Positions 1-8,561 of a DNA stretch of 64,000 nt are shown piece by piece. Each line of letters starts with the position of its first letter. Within the stretch, counting starts at the first letter, position 1. The position numbers and the translations under genes are program-made. The notes below the pieces were generated by a model that made no database searches, had not been told where the DNA came from, and saw only the letters and a list, made by a program, of their open reading frames with translations. This DNA comes from a bacterium (GTDB lineage: Bacteria > Patescibacteriota > Saccharimonadia > Saccharimonadales > Saccharimonadaceae): the NCBI GenBank assembly GCA_004561445.1, contig SFVX01000001.1:744001-808000 (forward strand), given 5' to 3'.

Positions 1-1591
1 CGCTGGCAGGTTTGCCGTCCGTTACGGCCGGCTTTTTGCCAAGCGCACCCGCGAGCGGGCCAACCAATGCCTCAGTCAGCTTGTGCACCGTGTCCTGAAC
101 ATCCTCGCCGTTAAGCGCCTTGCCTTCGGCGTTAGCCTTGGCAAAGAGCATCGGCAAATCGCCGATTACGCGCGTAAACAGGTTGGAGCCGTCAGCGGCG
201 TCAGTCGCAGCGTGGCCACCAAAATCGTAGAAGGTAGCATTCTTGCCCACCTCAGCCATGACTTTGGCGACATTGGTCGCAACTTCAACTCTGGCAGAGG
301 TCTCGATCTTGAGGGATTCAAGCTCGAAGTTAACCTTGTCGTTGGCGGCATTTGCATCAGCAAGTGCACGCGCAGCTTCGGCCTCGGCCAAACCTTTGGC
401 ACGGATCGCCTCAGCATCAGCCTTACCTTTGGCGGCGATAGCGTCAGCTTCAGCCTGACCTTTCTGACGAGTCGCGTCAGCTTCAGCGCTTGCTTCAGTA
501 CGAAGCGCTTCGGCTGTACCCTGAGCGGTAGTCTTGCGAGCGGTTGCTTCGGCCTCGGCTTTACGAGTGGTCTCGGCAGCCTCAGCATCGGCACGACCCT
601 GAGCCTCAATGACGCCCTTCTGGGCGGCAGCTTCGGCAGAGATTACGTCGGTACGTTTCTTGGTCTCGGCTTTAGTTACAAGCACTTCCTGCTCGGCGCT
701 AGCGGCGAGCTTGGCCTGTTTCTGTTTCTCAACCTCGACGGCGCCGGCACGCTCAGCCAGCTGTTGCTCGATGGTCTGGTTTTCGAGATCGGAAGCACGC
801 TCGGCGCGCTTTTGCTCAATCTCGGTTTCGGCCTTGAACTGAGCAATCTTAATATCTTTGTCGCGCTGACGGGCCGCAATAGCCTCCTGAGCACTCAACT
901 CGGCATCCTGTGCCTGGCGATCCTCAATGGCAGCGGTTTCGCGAATCTGGCGATTGTTCGTCGCCGTGATATTGGCTGCTTCGCGACGCTTGGTCTCACG
1001 ATCATTGGCTGCCAAATCGCTGTAATAGGTAGAGCCCTCAGCGTCAACAACCTCATGAATCGAGAGAACGACACAGAATCCCAGCTCTTTCATCTGAACC
1101 TGAATAGAGGCCTTGACTTGATCGTCAAGTTCATCCTTCTTGTTCATGACAGCTTCGGGAGTCAACCCAGAGATAACAGCACGCACGCCACCGGAAACGA
1201 TATCAATTAATACCGCTTCGAGCTGACGCTCGTCCTTGTCGAGGAAGTTGGCTACTGCACGTTGCAGCGCCTGTTCGTCCTCATAGTCCGGATGATACGC
1301 GATAGCCCAATCAATCATGATCGGCACGCCGGATTGTGTCTTGGTGACATCGCCTGTAACCTTGGTTGACCTAGTACATAAATCAAAGTACTTGGCCTTT
1401 TGAATAAAAGGTATAACGATGCGTCCGCCGGCTCGCTTGATGATAGGATTACCATTCTTGGTAGCTCCGACACCGGAGACGACGAGAGCCTCATTGGCGT
1501 TGGCGGTCTTGATCATCGAAAACAAGAGAATTACCACCACAATGACAGCAACAACAGGTAACGCGATTGATATAATTAAATTGAGATCCAT
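1..1591 (-). CDS. Flotillin-like SPFH/Band 7 protein (3' end outside window)
   Basis: Read directly on the minus strand, this frame stays open from an ATG at 1591 to the window edge (about 530 codons). The start has AGGAGG 8 nt upstream. The protein opens with a hydrophobic segment at about residues 5-24, followed by an SPFH-like domain with LVVSGVGA and GGRIVIPFIQ. A long Ala/Glu/Lys-rich coiled coil with repeated AEAEA-like units follows, as in flotillins. Flotillins are membrane-anchored scaffolds of ordered lipid microdomains; which proteins this one organises is unknown. The C-terminal end is missing only because the window stops. Other SPFH members are possible, but the Ala/Glu coiled coil favours flotillin. 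Confidence 0.85.
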   Translation of the reverse strand, partial: MDLNLIISIALPVVAVIVVVILLFSMIKTANANEALVVSGVGATKNGNPIIKRAGGRIVIPFIQKAKYFDLCTRSTKVTGDVTKTQSGVPIMIDWAIAYHPDYEDEQALQRAVANFLDKDERQLEAVLIDIVSGGVRAVISGLTPEAVMNKKDELDDQVKASIQVQMKELGFCVVLSIHEVVDAEGSTYYSDLAANDRETKRREAANITATNNRQIRETAAIEDRQAQDAELSAQEAIAARQRDKDIKIAQFKAETEIEQKRAERASDLENQTIEQQLAERAGAVEVEKQKQAKLAASAEQEVLVTKAETKKRTDVISAEAAAQKGVIEAQGRADAEAAETTRKAEAEATARKTTAQGTAEALRTEASAEADATRQKGQAEADAIAAKGKADAEAIRAKGLAEAEAARALADANAANDKVNFELESLKIETSARVEVATNVAKVMAEVGKNATFYDFGGHAATDAADGSNLFTRVIGDLPMLFAKANAEGKALNGEDVQDTVHKLTEALVGPLAGALGKKPAVTDGKPAS

Positions 1592-1672
1592 ACCTTGGAC
1601 CTCCTTTCTATAGATTCTGCGGGAAGTCCAAAAAATAGCAATAATTTAAAGGAACTCCCACACAGTCTTTCT

Positions 1673-1701
1673 ATTGTAGCACACTTTTTGCAAAAAGTCA
1701 A
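1673..1701 (-). promoter_or_regulatory. Sigma70-type promoter of the flotillin-like gene
   Basis: On the minus strand TTGACT (1696-1701) and TACAAT (1673-1678) are separated by exactly 17 nt, and the spacer ends in GTGTGC. The same TGTGC before the -10 box recurs at other promoters in this window. Confidence 0.75.
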
Positions 1702-1737
1702 GAGGCTAGCGCTATAGGACGAATTTTTATCACCAAC

Positions 1738-1765
1738 AAAAACATCCGCCACTTTCGCGACGGAT
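1738..1765 (-). terminator. Intrinsic terminator after rpsG
   Basis: On the minus strand a nearly complete hairpin (ATCCG...CGGAT arms with a GAAA-type loop) is followed by a short T run, 30 nt past the rpsG stop. Confidence 0.7.
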
Positions 1766-1795
1766 ATTTTTGCTCTTTTAAACGTTCTTGCCAAT

Positions 1796-2275
1796 TTAGG
1801 CGCGAGCAAAGTGTGCAAAGGCACGGTTTGCTTCGGCCATGCGGTGACAGTCTTCCTTCTTCTTAAAGGCGGCACCGGTTTCATTGTAGGCGTCGACGAT
1901 TTCAGCCTCAAGGCGCTTGGCATAGGACATACCACTGCGAGCGCGAGCGGCGGAAACGATCCACATCATTGCAAAGTGAAGTTGGCGATGGCCAGCGATT
2001 GGGAATGGGATCTGGTAGTTAGCACCACCGACACGGCGAGACTTAACTTCGAAGTCTGGACTAATGTTGGCGATAGCCTTTTCGAGAACCTCAACTGGGT
2101 TTTCGCTGTTTAGCTTCTTAGCTGCACCCTCAATGGCGGCGTAAACTGCGCGTTCGGCAGCTTGCTTTTTGCCATCAAGCATGGATTTATTGATAAGGCG
2201 TTGAACGAGGATGCTCTGATATTTGCGATCAGGCATAACTTTGCGTTGCAAGCTACTAGTTACTTTGCGTGGCAT
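1796..2275 (-). CDS. rpsG: 30S ribosomal protein S7
   Basis: The 159-residue protein matches bacterial S7 along its whole length, with MPRK at the start, ILVQRLINKSMLDGKK, the VGGANYQIP segment and the C-terminal AFAHFA. S7 binds the 3' major domain of 16S rRNA and nucleates assembly of the 30S head. It starts 2 nt after rpsL stops, so the two are co-transcribed and probably translationally coupled. The usual following genes of the str operon (fusA, tuf) are absent; a terminator follows instead. Confidence 0.97.
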   Translation of the reverse strand: MPRKVTSSLQRKVMPDRKYQSILVQRLINKSMLDGKKQAAERAVYAAIEGAAKKLNSENPVEVLEKAIANISPDFEVKSRRVGGANYQIPFPIAGHRQLHFAMMWIVSAARARSGMSYAKRLEAEIVDAYNETGAAFKKKEDCHRMAEANRAFAHFARA

Positions 2276-2277
2276 AA

Positions 2278-2691
2278 TTACTTACCCTCCTTCTTTGCAC
2301 CGTATTTACTGCGGCCCTGCTTGCGACCATTAACACCTTGAAGGTCGAGCGTACCACGAACGATGTGGTAGCGGACACCTGGAAGATCTGGAACACGACC
2401 ACCACGAACGAGCACTACGGCGTGCTCCTGGAGGTTGTGACCTTCACCACCGATGTAAGCCCAAACCTCTTGGCCATTGGTAAGACGTACACGAGCGACC
2501 TTACGCAAAGCGGAGTTTGGTTTCTTTGGGGTTTTGGTGGTTACTTTAACACAAACACCACGCTTGAGTGGGGCTGCTTGCTTGTAGTAACGAGTCTTGA
2601 GCGTATTGACGATAGAGCCGAGAGCTGGAGATTTACTCTTTGCTGGGGCTTTTTTGCGTGGCTTACGCACTAATTGATTGATTGTAGGCAC
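2278..2691 (-). CDS. rpsL: 30S ribosomal protein S12
   Basis: The 137-residue protein is S12, a decoding-centre protein. It carries PKKPNSALRKVARVRL and the loop GGRVPDLPGVRYHIVRG. The loop is odd: in most bacteria the residue after GGRV is lysine (Lys87/88, a streptomycin-resistance position), but here the codon is CCA, proline. The first loop keeps its lysine. It is the first gene of an rpsL-rpsG operon with its own promoter. Identity is certain; any drug phenotype is inference. Confidence 0.97.
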   Translation of the reverse strand: MPTINQLVRKPRKKAPAKSKSPALGSIVNTLKTRYYKQAAPLKRGVCVKVTTKTPKKPNSALRKVARVRLTNGQEVWAYIGGEGHNLQEHAVVLVRGGRVPDLPGVRYHIVRGTLDLQGVNGRKQGRSKYGAKKEGK

Positions 2692-2778
2692 AAAAAATCC
2701 TTTTCTTTTATTATTAATTGCTGATTAAAACCTCATGGTTCAGCATCTACCAACGAGGTTTACGAAACTCTGAGTTAC

Positions 2779-2807
2779 ATTTTAGCAAAAAGTATTCAAT
2801 TTGTAAA
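2779..2807 (-). promoter_or_regulatory. Promoter of rpsL-rpsG
   Basis: TTTACA (2802-2807) and TAAAAT (2779-2784) on the minus strand are separated by 17 nt. The resulting leader before rpsL is about 80 nt. Confidence 0.65.
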
Positions 2808-2813
2808 GACAGT

Positions 2814-2839
2814 AAAAACCCCACTTTTTACAGTGGGGT
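2814..2839 (-). terminator. Intrinsic terminator after the HD-domain gene
   Basis: The hairpin arms CCCCAC and GTGGGG (2819-2838) are followed on the minus strand by TTTTT, 14 nt past the stop codon. Confidence 0.85.
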
Positions 2840-2852
2840 CTACTTGCAATCT

Positions 2853-3704
2853 TCAAACGATTGGCGATGAGTCAAGCTTGGGCGTGCCGCCAGCGTCTGC
2901 TGTCTTTAGCTGGGCGCCTACGTCGATTACGGCGCGCGAATACTGTGCTTCGCGAAATTCCTCGAGTTCATTCTCAAGTTTATAGTCGGCACTATGGACG
3001 GGCTTCTGCTCAAAGCTCATATGCCCATAAGGTGTATACATCTCCTCGTCGGTAAACTGATAGAGATGCATAATAGAAACCAGCGCCGAACGAATACGAC
3101 CGCGCAAAATATGCAAAAGATCATAATCGCGCATATTGAACATTTCTTTGGCGCGTTTGAGTGTTGGCATCAAGAGGTGATAGGTCTCGCGCCAGTTCTT
3201 GAGCACACGCTCACGCTCAAAGACGCCGGCCATGCTTTCGAGGTTGTCGATGCGGTCCAGTGCCTTGCAAATCAGCGCCTCGCGCGACTGTAAGAGATCC
3301 TCGAAGTAGCGACGCTTCACATCGGCTTTGGTCTGATCGTAACTATACTGCATGACGGTCATCAGGCGCACCGCATTGCGAACTTGGCTGGACTCACTAA
3401 TCTCCTGGATTTTGAGACCACAATCTTCACAAACGTCGTGCAGGAGAATAGTGGCATAAAGTGCATCGTCGCGCAGTCCCAAGCCCTTAGCCATGCAGGC
3501 CATCGAGAGCGGATGCGCGATATACGGTTTGCCGCCTTCCCGGTACTGTCCTTTGTGGCACCTAACCGCCAAAGATAGCGCGTCAAGGCTAAGTGGAAAG
3601 ACGTCCCTAAAGCCCGTAAACATGCCACGCAGTAATGTGATTTGCTGTTCGACATTGTATTCGTCGACCGACATTATGACCATTCCGTTTTCAATCTTCT
3701 TCAT
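2853..3704 (-). CDS. HD-domain protein, (p)ppGpp hydrolase-like
   Basis: This 283-residue protein has the HD_4 pattern of RelA/SpoT-type hydrolase domains: His50 in AVRCHKGQ, His64 in KPYIAHPLSMA, the HDVCED motif at about 89-94, and a later KALDRIDNLE matching the KLADRLHNL motif. There is no synthetase or TGS/ACT region, so it resembles a single-domain alarmone hydrolase (SAH/MESH1 type). The metal-binding HD residues look intact; the substrate is inferred. The ribosome binding site is AAAGGGGG, and the gene stands alone between its promoter and a terminator. A second HD_4 gene lies at 28139-28798. Confidence 0.75.
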   Translation of the reverse strand: MKKIENGMVIMSVDEYNVEQQITLLRGMFTGFRDVFPLSLDALSLAVRCHKGQYREGGKPYIAHPLSMACMAKGLGLRDDALYATILLHDVCEDCGLKIQEISESSQVRNAVRLMTVMQYSYDQTKADVKRRYFEDLLQSREALICKALDRIDNLESMAGVFERERVLKNWRETYHLLMPTLKRAKEMFNMRDYDLLHILRGRIRSALVSIMHLYQFTDEEMYTPYGHMSFEQKPVHSADYKLENELEEFREAQYSRAVIDVGAQLKTADAGGTPKLDSSPIV

Positions 3705-3772
3705 AGAAAAGCCCCCTTTCTAGGATTGCAAGATAATAAGCTACAAAAGCAAAGAATGGATTGCTTTGATAT

Positions 3773-3800
3773 ATTATACTATTTTTATGGATTTTGTAAA
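3773..3800 (-). promoter_or_regulatory. Promoter of the HD-domain gene
   Basis: TTTACA (3795-3800) and TATAAT (3773-3778) on the minus strand are separated by 16 nt. Confidence 0.65.
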
Positions 3801-3852
3801 GAGTGAAATGTTCGGTTTTTGCTTTAACTTGTGCGACATTGCCTAAAAACGG

Positions 3853-3882
3853 AAAAGTCGCCCAGAAATATGGGCGACTTTT
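3853..3882 (-). terminator. Intrinsic terminator after the 3903-4286 gene
   Basis: A strong hairpin (AAAGTCGCCCA paired with TGGGCGACTTT) ends in TTTT on the minus strand, 20 nt past the stop. Confidence 0.85.
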
Positions 3883-3902
3883 AGTTTAATAGTTACCGAA
3901 AC

Positions 3903-4286
3903 TTAATACTCGCCCTCGTGGGCGCGAAGAAAATCAAGCTGTGCGCCGAGGCTTATAATGACCGAGCCATTTGCCTCGTCGTGCGGGTCAAACCTCGCAA
4001 GCAGCCATTCAATCTTCTCCATAGGTGCCATCTCCTCAATTTCGCTTTCGTTCTTGCGCGCAACAAGATACACTTTAGCGATAGTGGCAGGATTCGGCGC
4101 GTGCGCCTTCATGACAACCTCGGGCAGAAGCACATCAACTTGCTGATGCAACATGGTATGCAAATCTTCCGGTAATTTAATAATGAACTTACCGCGAAGG
4201 AATGCTGCCCTTTCTTTGTTGTCGCCAGAATAACTCTTGGCCCAGATTCGATGCGGGTACAGGATATGGTGCCTTGTGGTCTGCAC
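3903..4286 (-). CDS. Conserved-looking hypothetical protein, GTG start
   Basis: No family is recognised. I chose the GTG at 4286 because AGGAGG lies 8 nt upstream in the right frame and a promoter lies just above it; a longer reading from 4346 would start inside that promoter. The 127-residue protein begins VQTTRHHILYPHRIW, contains RGKFIIKLPEDLHTMLH and ends with an acidic tail. It has no signal peptide or membrane segment, so it is probably cytoplasmic. The motifs give no functional clue. Confidence 0.6.
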   Translation of the reverse strand: MQTTRHHILYPHRIWAKSYSGDNKERAAFLRGKFIIKLPEDLHTMLHQQVDVLLPEVVMKAHAPNPATIAKVYLVARKNESEIEEMAPMEKIEWLLARFDPHDEANGSVIISLGAQLDFLRAHEGEY

Positions 4287-4317
4287 GCATACCACCTCCT
4301 TTCTTGGTCTAATCACT

Positions 4318-4346
4318 AGATTAACATATCTGGCCAATCTTGACAA
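4318..4346 (-). promoter_or_regulatory. Promoter of the 3903-4286 gene
   Basis: TTGTCA (4341-4346) and TAATCT (4318-4323) on the minus strand are separated by 17 nt. The -35 overlaps a TTGACA reading outward on the plus strand, so two promoters may diverge here. Confidence 0.5.
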
Positions 4347-4374
4347 TAGCCAAAATTATGATAGTATAGCGTCC

Positions 4375-4423
4375 TTTAATCTTTCCATTAATCAAAGGGG
4401 CTCCACCAGGGGCCCCGTTTTTT
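4375..4423 (+). ncRNA. Candidate short transcript ending in a terminator hairpin
   Basis: TTGACA (4340-4345) and a TAGTAT -10 (4362-4367, 16-nt spacing) would start a plus-strand RNA near 4375. After about 22 nt it enters a GC-rich hairpin (GGGGC...GCCCC, 4397-4416) followed by six T residues. No open reading frame is present. It resembles the short units at 12271-12319 and 27975-28017. It could instead be only a stray terminator. Confidence 0.35.
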
Positions 4424-4430
4424 ATGCATC

Positions 4431-4456
4431 AAAAACCCCAGCCAGAGTGGCTGGGG
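4431..4456 (-). terminator. Intrinsic terminator after the nucleotidyltransferase-fold gene
   Basis: A perfect 9-bp stem (CCCCAGCCA / TGGCTGGGG, 3-nt loop) is followed by TTTTT on the minus strand. Confidence 0.88.
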
Positions 4457-4467
4457 AATTTTTAGGA

Positions 4468-5688
4468 TTATGGAATATAGACGTATTTACTATAGAGTAT
4501 CGATGCCACACGGCGATAGCGCACATCATAGAAGGCGCTGCCACCATCAATGTCTTTATACTTCTGCAGAGACTTAGACAAATCAGAACCATACGCATAC
4601 GGAAAGCCCTTATGCATCAGACGGAACTGCAACAGGTCAGACTCGATGCGAATCAGGCAGTCGCGGTACTGCTCCGAATCTTTCGGTAGCGCCATGTATT
4701 TCTCAGCAATAGCAGCGCGCTTGGCTTCGATGTCCGGATCTTTGCTGACCCAGAAAGTGTCGAAGATATAGTGCGCCAGCGCAGGATCGACATGGTCGAG
4801 CTCCTCAAGCTGGAAATACCAAATGTCATAGTCGGAGTTGTCTGAACTATAACCTTTGACGCGCGAACCGCCAACTAGTGCGACCTGGCCGGGTTCGAGT
4901 TGTTGAGATACTGCTTCGAACACGTCGCTCATTGCCATGAGATTTGGCTTGAACGGTGACGTGATATTGCGTAGCGTTACTGGTGTTTCGTCGATAGAGC
5001 GCAAATATTCTTCGCGCCAGTCTTTTCGAGCGGCCGTACAATGCTTCAGAATCTGCTTTGGACGCTGGTAATCAAAGCGCATATAGCGACTTTTGAGCTC
5101 TAGCAGATCTTTTTCGCTTAGACAGCCCCAGTCTTCGAAAACTTCGAGGCAATCATACACGCAACTTGCGAAAATCGGCTGATTCTCGTGTGCATCCAGT
5201 AACATAAAGAGCTGCTCTGGACTTACGATCTCTTCTTCAATTAGCCAAGGAAGCAGATGCAAGCACTTGATGACATACTCGTAATCGCCTTCGCTAGCTT
5301 CGCGCTCATAGACGTCGCCGAGATTGAAGCACTCGCGAACATCTAAATAGTCGAGTAACTTGAGCCACGCTTGCTGATAAGCCTTATTTACGTCATCCCA
5401 ACCTCCGTAAACGAAGTTGAGCGGCATATAAAGCGCCAGCCTTGCATTGGCGTCGTTTTGACTGGCAATATCTACCAGCGCAAGGTAGGCATCGTGTGCC
5501 TCCTGCCCTTCCTGCATATAGTCGCTCACATTTGCGAAGTAATCCTCGATCAACTTCGCACTCGCAGCACGGGCACTAACTTGCTCAGTTGCAGCGTGAT
5601 TCTTAAATACACGCGCAAATTCCACCGGGTCACTGAATGTCTCGATAAGAGGCATTAGAACCACTTTTGTCATTTTTCTATCACCCAT
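4468..5688 (-). CDS. Protein with C-terminal nucleotidyltransferase-fold domain
   Basis: The 406-residue protein has an all-helical N-terminal part of about 250 residues rich in Asp/Glu/Leu. This is followed by a pol-beta-type nucleotidyltransferase signature, VALVGGSRVKGYSSDNSDYD (GS followed by DxD-like acids). The family transfers nucleotides to proteins, RNA or small molecules; the target here is unknown. The start has AGGAGG 9 nt upstream; an alternative ATG lies five codons in. It has its own promoter at 5752-5780 and its own terminator. The N-terminal region is unfamiliar and could be a substrate-recognition module. Confidence 0.6.
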   Translation of the reverse strand: MGDRKMTKVVLMPLIETFSDPVEFARVFKNHAATEQVSARAASAKLIEDYFANVSDYMQEGQEAHDAYLALVDIASQNDANARLALYMPLNFVYGGWDDVNKAYQQAWLKLLDYLDVRECFNLGDVYEREASEGDYEYVIKCLHLLPWLIEEEIVSPEQLFMLLDAHENQPIFASCVYDCLEVFEDWGCLSEKDLLELKSRYMRFDYQRPKQILKHCTAARKDWREEYLRSIDETPVTLRNITSPFKPNLMAMSDVFEAVSQQLEPGQVALVGGSRVKGYSSDNSDYDIWYFQLEELDHVDPALAHYIFDTFWVSKDPDIEAKRAAIAEKYMALPKDSEQYRDCLIRIESDLLQFRLMHKGFPYAYGSDLSKSLQKYKDIDGGSAFYDVRYRRVASILYSKYVYIP

Positions 5689-5751
5689 GAAAAATGACCT
5701 CCTTTCCTAAAGTTCGTTACATTCCACCAAAAAAGGAGAGGTAACTGTTAT

Positions 5752-5780
5752 ATTATAGCACACTTTTGCGCTTTTTGCAA
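5752..5780 (-). promoter_or_regulatory. Promoter of the nucleotidyltransferase-fold gene
   Basis: TTGCAA (5775-5780) and TATAAT (5752-5757) on the minus strand are spaced by 17 nt, with GTGTGC directly before the -10. Confidence 0.7.
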
Positions 5781-5796
5781 GTTTACAGTGGTAGGG

Positions 5797-6459
5797 CTAG
5801 CCTTGCGCGAGTCTAACGGCGCGGTCGAGCTGCTCTTTGAAGAGTTTTATGAGGAGGTTGTGACCGGCAGCGTTTGGGTGGAGTAAATCGCTTGAGATAT
5901 AGGTAGTTTCTTGTCCCTGAATTGCGCCCTGCCAGTCGGCGACCAGAATGCGGTCGTCATTCGCTGCGGCGCGCCAGACGGCGCTATTAAAAGCAACGTT
6001 ATCATAAGCGATAGAATGTGCAGTCATTAAGATGATATAAGTATCGCTCCCAAGAATTTCGCGTAGTTCGGCAATCTCTTGCGCAGCCTCAGCTGAGCTT
6101 AAGTCGCTGTCATTAGTATCTAATTCATAAATGAGATAGGTAGGTTTGCGGCCGGTGGCGACGTATTTGCGAAGTAGCGTAGTGCCGGCAGGATTGCCTG
6201 CAAGATCACGCGCGAAACGTTTGCCGCTCTGAACATCGACAAAAATATTGCCGAAAGTCTCGTTAATCTTGGCGCGCATATAAGTGTTGTCCGAGTAAGA
6301 ATCGCCAATATACCAAACATTATCGCCGTCCGGAATGGTCTTGGGATCGATAGCTGCATAAGCGATGGGCTTAGTGTAGTTGTCGAGAAAATGCAGACCG
6401 CTAGAAACAAATAGACAGACTATGATCACAAGCAGAAAAATAACAGGGGGGCGTTTCAT
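5797..6459 (-). CDS. Membrane-anchored SGNH/GDSL hydrolase
   Basis: The 220-residue protein begins with a basic start and a hydrophobic segment at about 5-22 (a signal anchor), so the enzyme domain faces outside. The SGNH blocks are visible: WYIGDSYSDN (nucleophile Ser), YELDTNDSD (block III Asn) and SSDLLHPNAAGH (catalytic Asp and His). Such enzymes are esterases or O-acyl hydrolases, often acting on cell-wall glycans; the substrate is not evident. A TAAACT box lies 6 nt before the ATG, suggesting a leaderless mRNA. It follows the ABC-F gene by 27 nt. Confidence 0.8.
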   Translation of the reverse strand: MKRPPVIFLLVIIVCLFVSSGLHFLDNYTKPIAYAAIDPKTIPDGDNVWYIGDSYSDNTYMRAKINETFGNIFVDVQSGKRFARDLAGNPAGTTLLRKYVATGRKPTYLIYELDTNDSDLSSAEAAQEIAELREILGSDTYIILMTAHSIAYDNVAFNSAVWRAAANDDRILVADWQGAIQGQETTYISSDLLHPNAAGHNLLIKLFKEQLDRAVRLAQG

Positions 6460-6486
6460 GATACGAGTTTAGCAGATAAGGTCTTT

Positions 6487-8130
6487 CTAGACTAGCTCTG
6501 AGTTGAGGTAATAGTAATAATCAAGCAGCTCGCGCGAGTAGTTTTTGATGAGCGCCTGCGGAAGCTGGTCTTTTTCATGGCTTGGCAGCACTAGCATACG
6601 CGTAATGCCAACTTGCTCGACGAAGGATGGGCTGTGACTTACCATCAGCACAGTACCACTGTAATCTTTGAAGTTCTCGCCGATGATTTTTTGGGTTTCG
6701 GGATCGAAATGGTTGGTTGGCTCGTCTAGAATTACAAGATTGGCGCGCTTGGTGAGAATTTTACAGAGCGCAACGCGGGCTTTCTCGCCCGGCGACAACA
6801 CAGAGACGCGCTTATTAACATCATCGCCGCTAAAGAGGAAATTACTGAGGATAGAACGCATGTCGGTGTCAGTAAAATCGTAGCTGCGGACGTTTTCGAG
6901 GACAGTTTTGCGCTCGTCGAGCACTTCAAGCTCCTGCGCGTAGTAGGAAATTGTGGTGTTCTGGCTGGTTAGAATACTGCCAGCGCTAGGCGTGAGTTCG
7001 CCCATGATGAGTTTGAGCAGGGTGGATTTGCCAATGCCGTTTTCGCCGACGATGAGGAACTTCTCACCGCGCGTCAAGCTAAAGGATAGATCCTTGTAGA
7101 GCGGATCCTTGCCCGGATAGGCGAAGTTGAGATTTTGGACTTCGAGCGGGGTTTTGCCAGATTGTTTACTGGGCGCGATATTGATGGAAACGCGCTGGTA
7201 TTCTTGCTCGCGAGTTTCGAGCTCTTCGAGCTTGCGAGCAAGCATCTTCTCGCGCACATGGCCCTGGCGAATGAGCGCCGTATTACTACGCTTGGCGGCG
7301 CGAGCCCGGTCAACAAACTCTTGAATGCGCTTGATTTCACGCTCCTGCTCGCTAATGCGCGCATCCTGGTCGGCTTTTTCTTTGGCATATTGACGACGAA
7401 AAACGGCGTAATTGCCGTGATAAGCCTTGGTTTTGTGGGTAGTTTTATTGACGAAAAGAATCTTATTGGTGACGGTGTTGAGAAAATCAACATCGTGCGA
7501 AATAACTAGCACCATGCCGTTATAATTGCGCAGATAGTTAGCAACAAAGGCCTTGGTCTCAACATCGAGGTGGTTAGTCGGCTCGTCAAGGAGCAGTAGG
7601 CCAGCGTTTTCAAAAAGTACGCGCGCAAAGGCAACTTTGGACTTTTGGCCACCAGACAGCTGGCGCATTTTGCGGTCCATAATATCCTGCAGGTTCATTT
7701 TCTCAACAATTTTGAGTAGCTCGTGGTCAAAATCCGCCACATTGTATGAATCGATGAGGTCTTGGAGCTTGTTAATGCGGTCAAGAATGGCGCCAGATTC
7801 GGGGTATTTGGCGAGTTTTTCATATTCTTGGTTGAGCTGTTCTTGTAGCTCATCAACCGGACGCGCCATAGCGATGTAGTCCCAGACGGTAATGTCGGCA
7901 TGCGCTTCATCAATTTTGATTTCCTGTGGCAGATAGCCAAGGCGCAAAGATGGGAGCTCAATCTCGCCATCATCAAGTTTTTGCTGGCCAAGAATCACCT
8001 TAAAAAGCGTGGATTTGCCAGCGCCATTGACGCCAACAATGCCAACTTTGTCGCTAGCATCAAAATGAAAACTACAGTCGTCGTAGATTTTTTGGTCACC
8101 AAAAGATAGCGCGATATGTTGAGCTCGCAT
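6487..8130 (-). CDS. ABC-F family ATPase (ribosome-associated type)
   Basis: The 547-residue protein has two ABC ATPase domains without membrane segments. Walker A motifs are GVNGAGKST (33-41) and GENGIGKST. Signature motifs are LSGGQKSK and LSPGEKAR, with Walker B LLLLDEPTNHLD and LVILDEPTNHFD. The linker between them is charged and helical. ABC-F proteins bind the ribosomal E site and relieve stalled translation or protect from antibiotics. TATAAT lies 7 nt before the ATG, pointing to a leaderless transcript. Confidence 0.92.
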   Translation of the reverse strand: MRAQHIALSFGDQKIYDDCSFHFDASDKVGIVGVNGAGKSTLFKVILGQQKLDDGEIELPSLRLGYLPQEIKIDEAHADITVWDYIAMARPVDELQEQLNQEYEKLAKYPESGAILDRINKLQDLIDSYNVADFDHELLKIVEKMNLQDIMDRKMRQLSGGQKSKVAFARVLFENAGLLLLDEPTNHLDVETKAFVANYLRNYNGMVLVISHDVDFLNTVTNKILFVNKTTHKTKAYHGNYAVFRRQYAKEKADQDARISEQEREIKRIQEFVDRARAAKRSNTALIRQGHVREKMLARKLEELETREQEYQRVSINIAPSKQSGKTPLEVQNLNFAYPGKDPLYKDLSFSLTRGEKFLIVGENGIGKSTLLKLIMGELTPSAGSILTSQNTTISYYAQELEVLDERKTVLENVRSYDFTDTDMRSILSNFLFSGDDVNKRVSVLSPGEKARVALCKILTKRANLVILDEPTNHFDPETQKIIGENFKDYSGTVLMVSHSPSFVEQVGITRMLVLPSHEKDQLPQALIKNYSRELLDYYYYLNSELV

Positions 8131-8146
8131 AGTGGATATTATATAA

Positions 8147-8174
8147 CAAAAAGGACTCGCTATAGCGAAGTCCT
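8147..8174 (-). terminator. Intrinsic terminator after the 8214-8504 gene
   Basis: The hairpin AGGACTTCGCTA / TAGCGAGTCCT is followed by TTTTTG on the minus strand. It sits directly upstream of the ABC-F promoter. Confidence 0.75.
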
Positions 8175-8213
8175 CTTGAAATCAATCTGGCTGGAACTTC
8201 AGGACAAATGCCG

Positions 8214-8504
8214 CTAAAAATGAAGCCAACAATAATAGCGACGAGAGCCTGTGCGAATTATTGGAAAATATACTTCTTGGCCGAGAATACGATAAATCAG
8301 ATAGTCGTAGCGAAGATAAACTTCCGCAATCATCTTAGCGTCTACTTGAATTTGGCAACAATAGCCAGCCTCCGTTTCTCCGTCGACCATAACATGAGAA
8401 TCTTCGTCGCCCTCAATAATCTTGCGCAATTTCGACCCTTCCTCGGCTATGACGGAATTCACTAGCTTAACCGCTTCCTTCAATTTTTTCCGTTCCATAA
8501 TCAC
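8214..8504 (-). CDS. Hypothetical 96-residue protein
   Basis: No family is recognised. The protein starts MIMERKKLKEAVKLVNSVI and ends in an aromatic, basic stretch (RRYYCWLHF). It has no signal peptide or transmembrane segment. A weak AGGAGT-like site precedes the start, and a terminator closes the gene. It marks the left edge of an accessory segment that runs to tRNA-Gln. Confidence 0.5.
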   Translation of the reverse strand: MIMERKKLKEAVKLVNSVIAEEGSKLRKIIEGDEDSHVMVDGETEAGYCCQIQVDAKMIAEVYLRYDYLIYRILGQEVYFPIIRTGSRRYYCWLHF

Positions 8505-8561
8505 TCCTAGATTAATTCGTCGTATTTAAGTTTAGGAGGCGACTATTTACAAGTGAGCAAA

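Noticed and set aside
83..1210. Long plus-strand open frame of 375 codons
   Set aside because: It is antisense to the flotillin-like gene, whose minus-strand frame has a strong start, a recognisable domain and a promoter. The plus frame is a low-complexity mirror of the Ala/Glu coiled coil.
8140..8215. Second copy of the tRNA-Gln 3' end as a left boundary of island I
   Set aside because: Only a TGGCTGG word resembles the tRNA end; there is no longer match, so island I has no visible att repeat.
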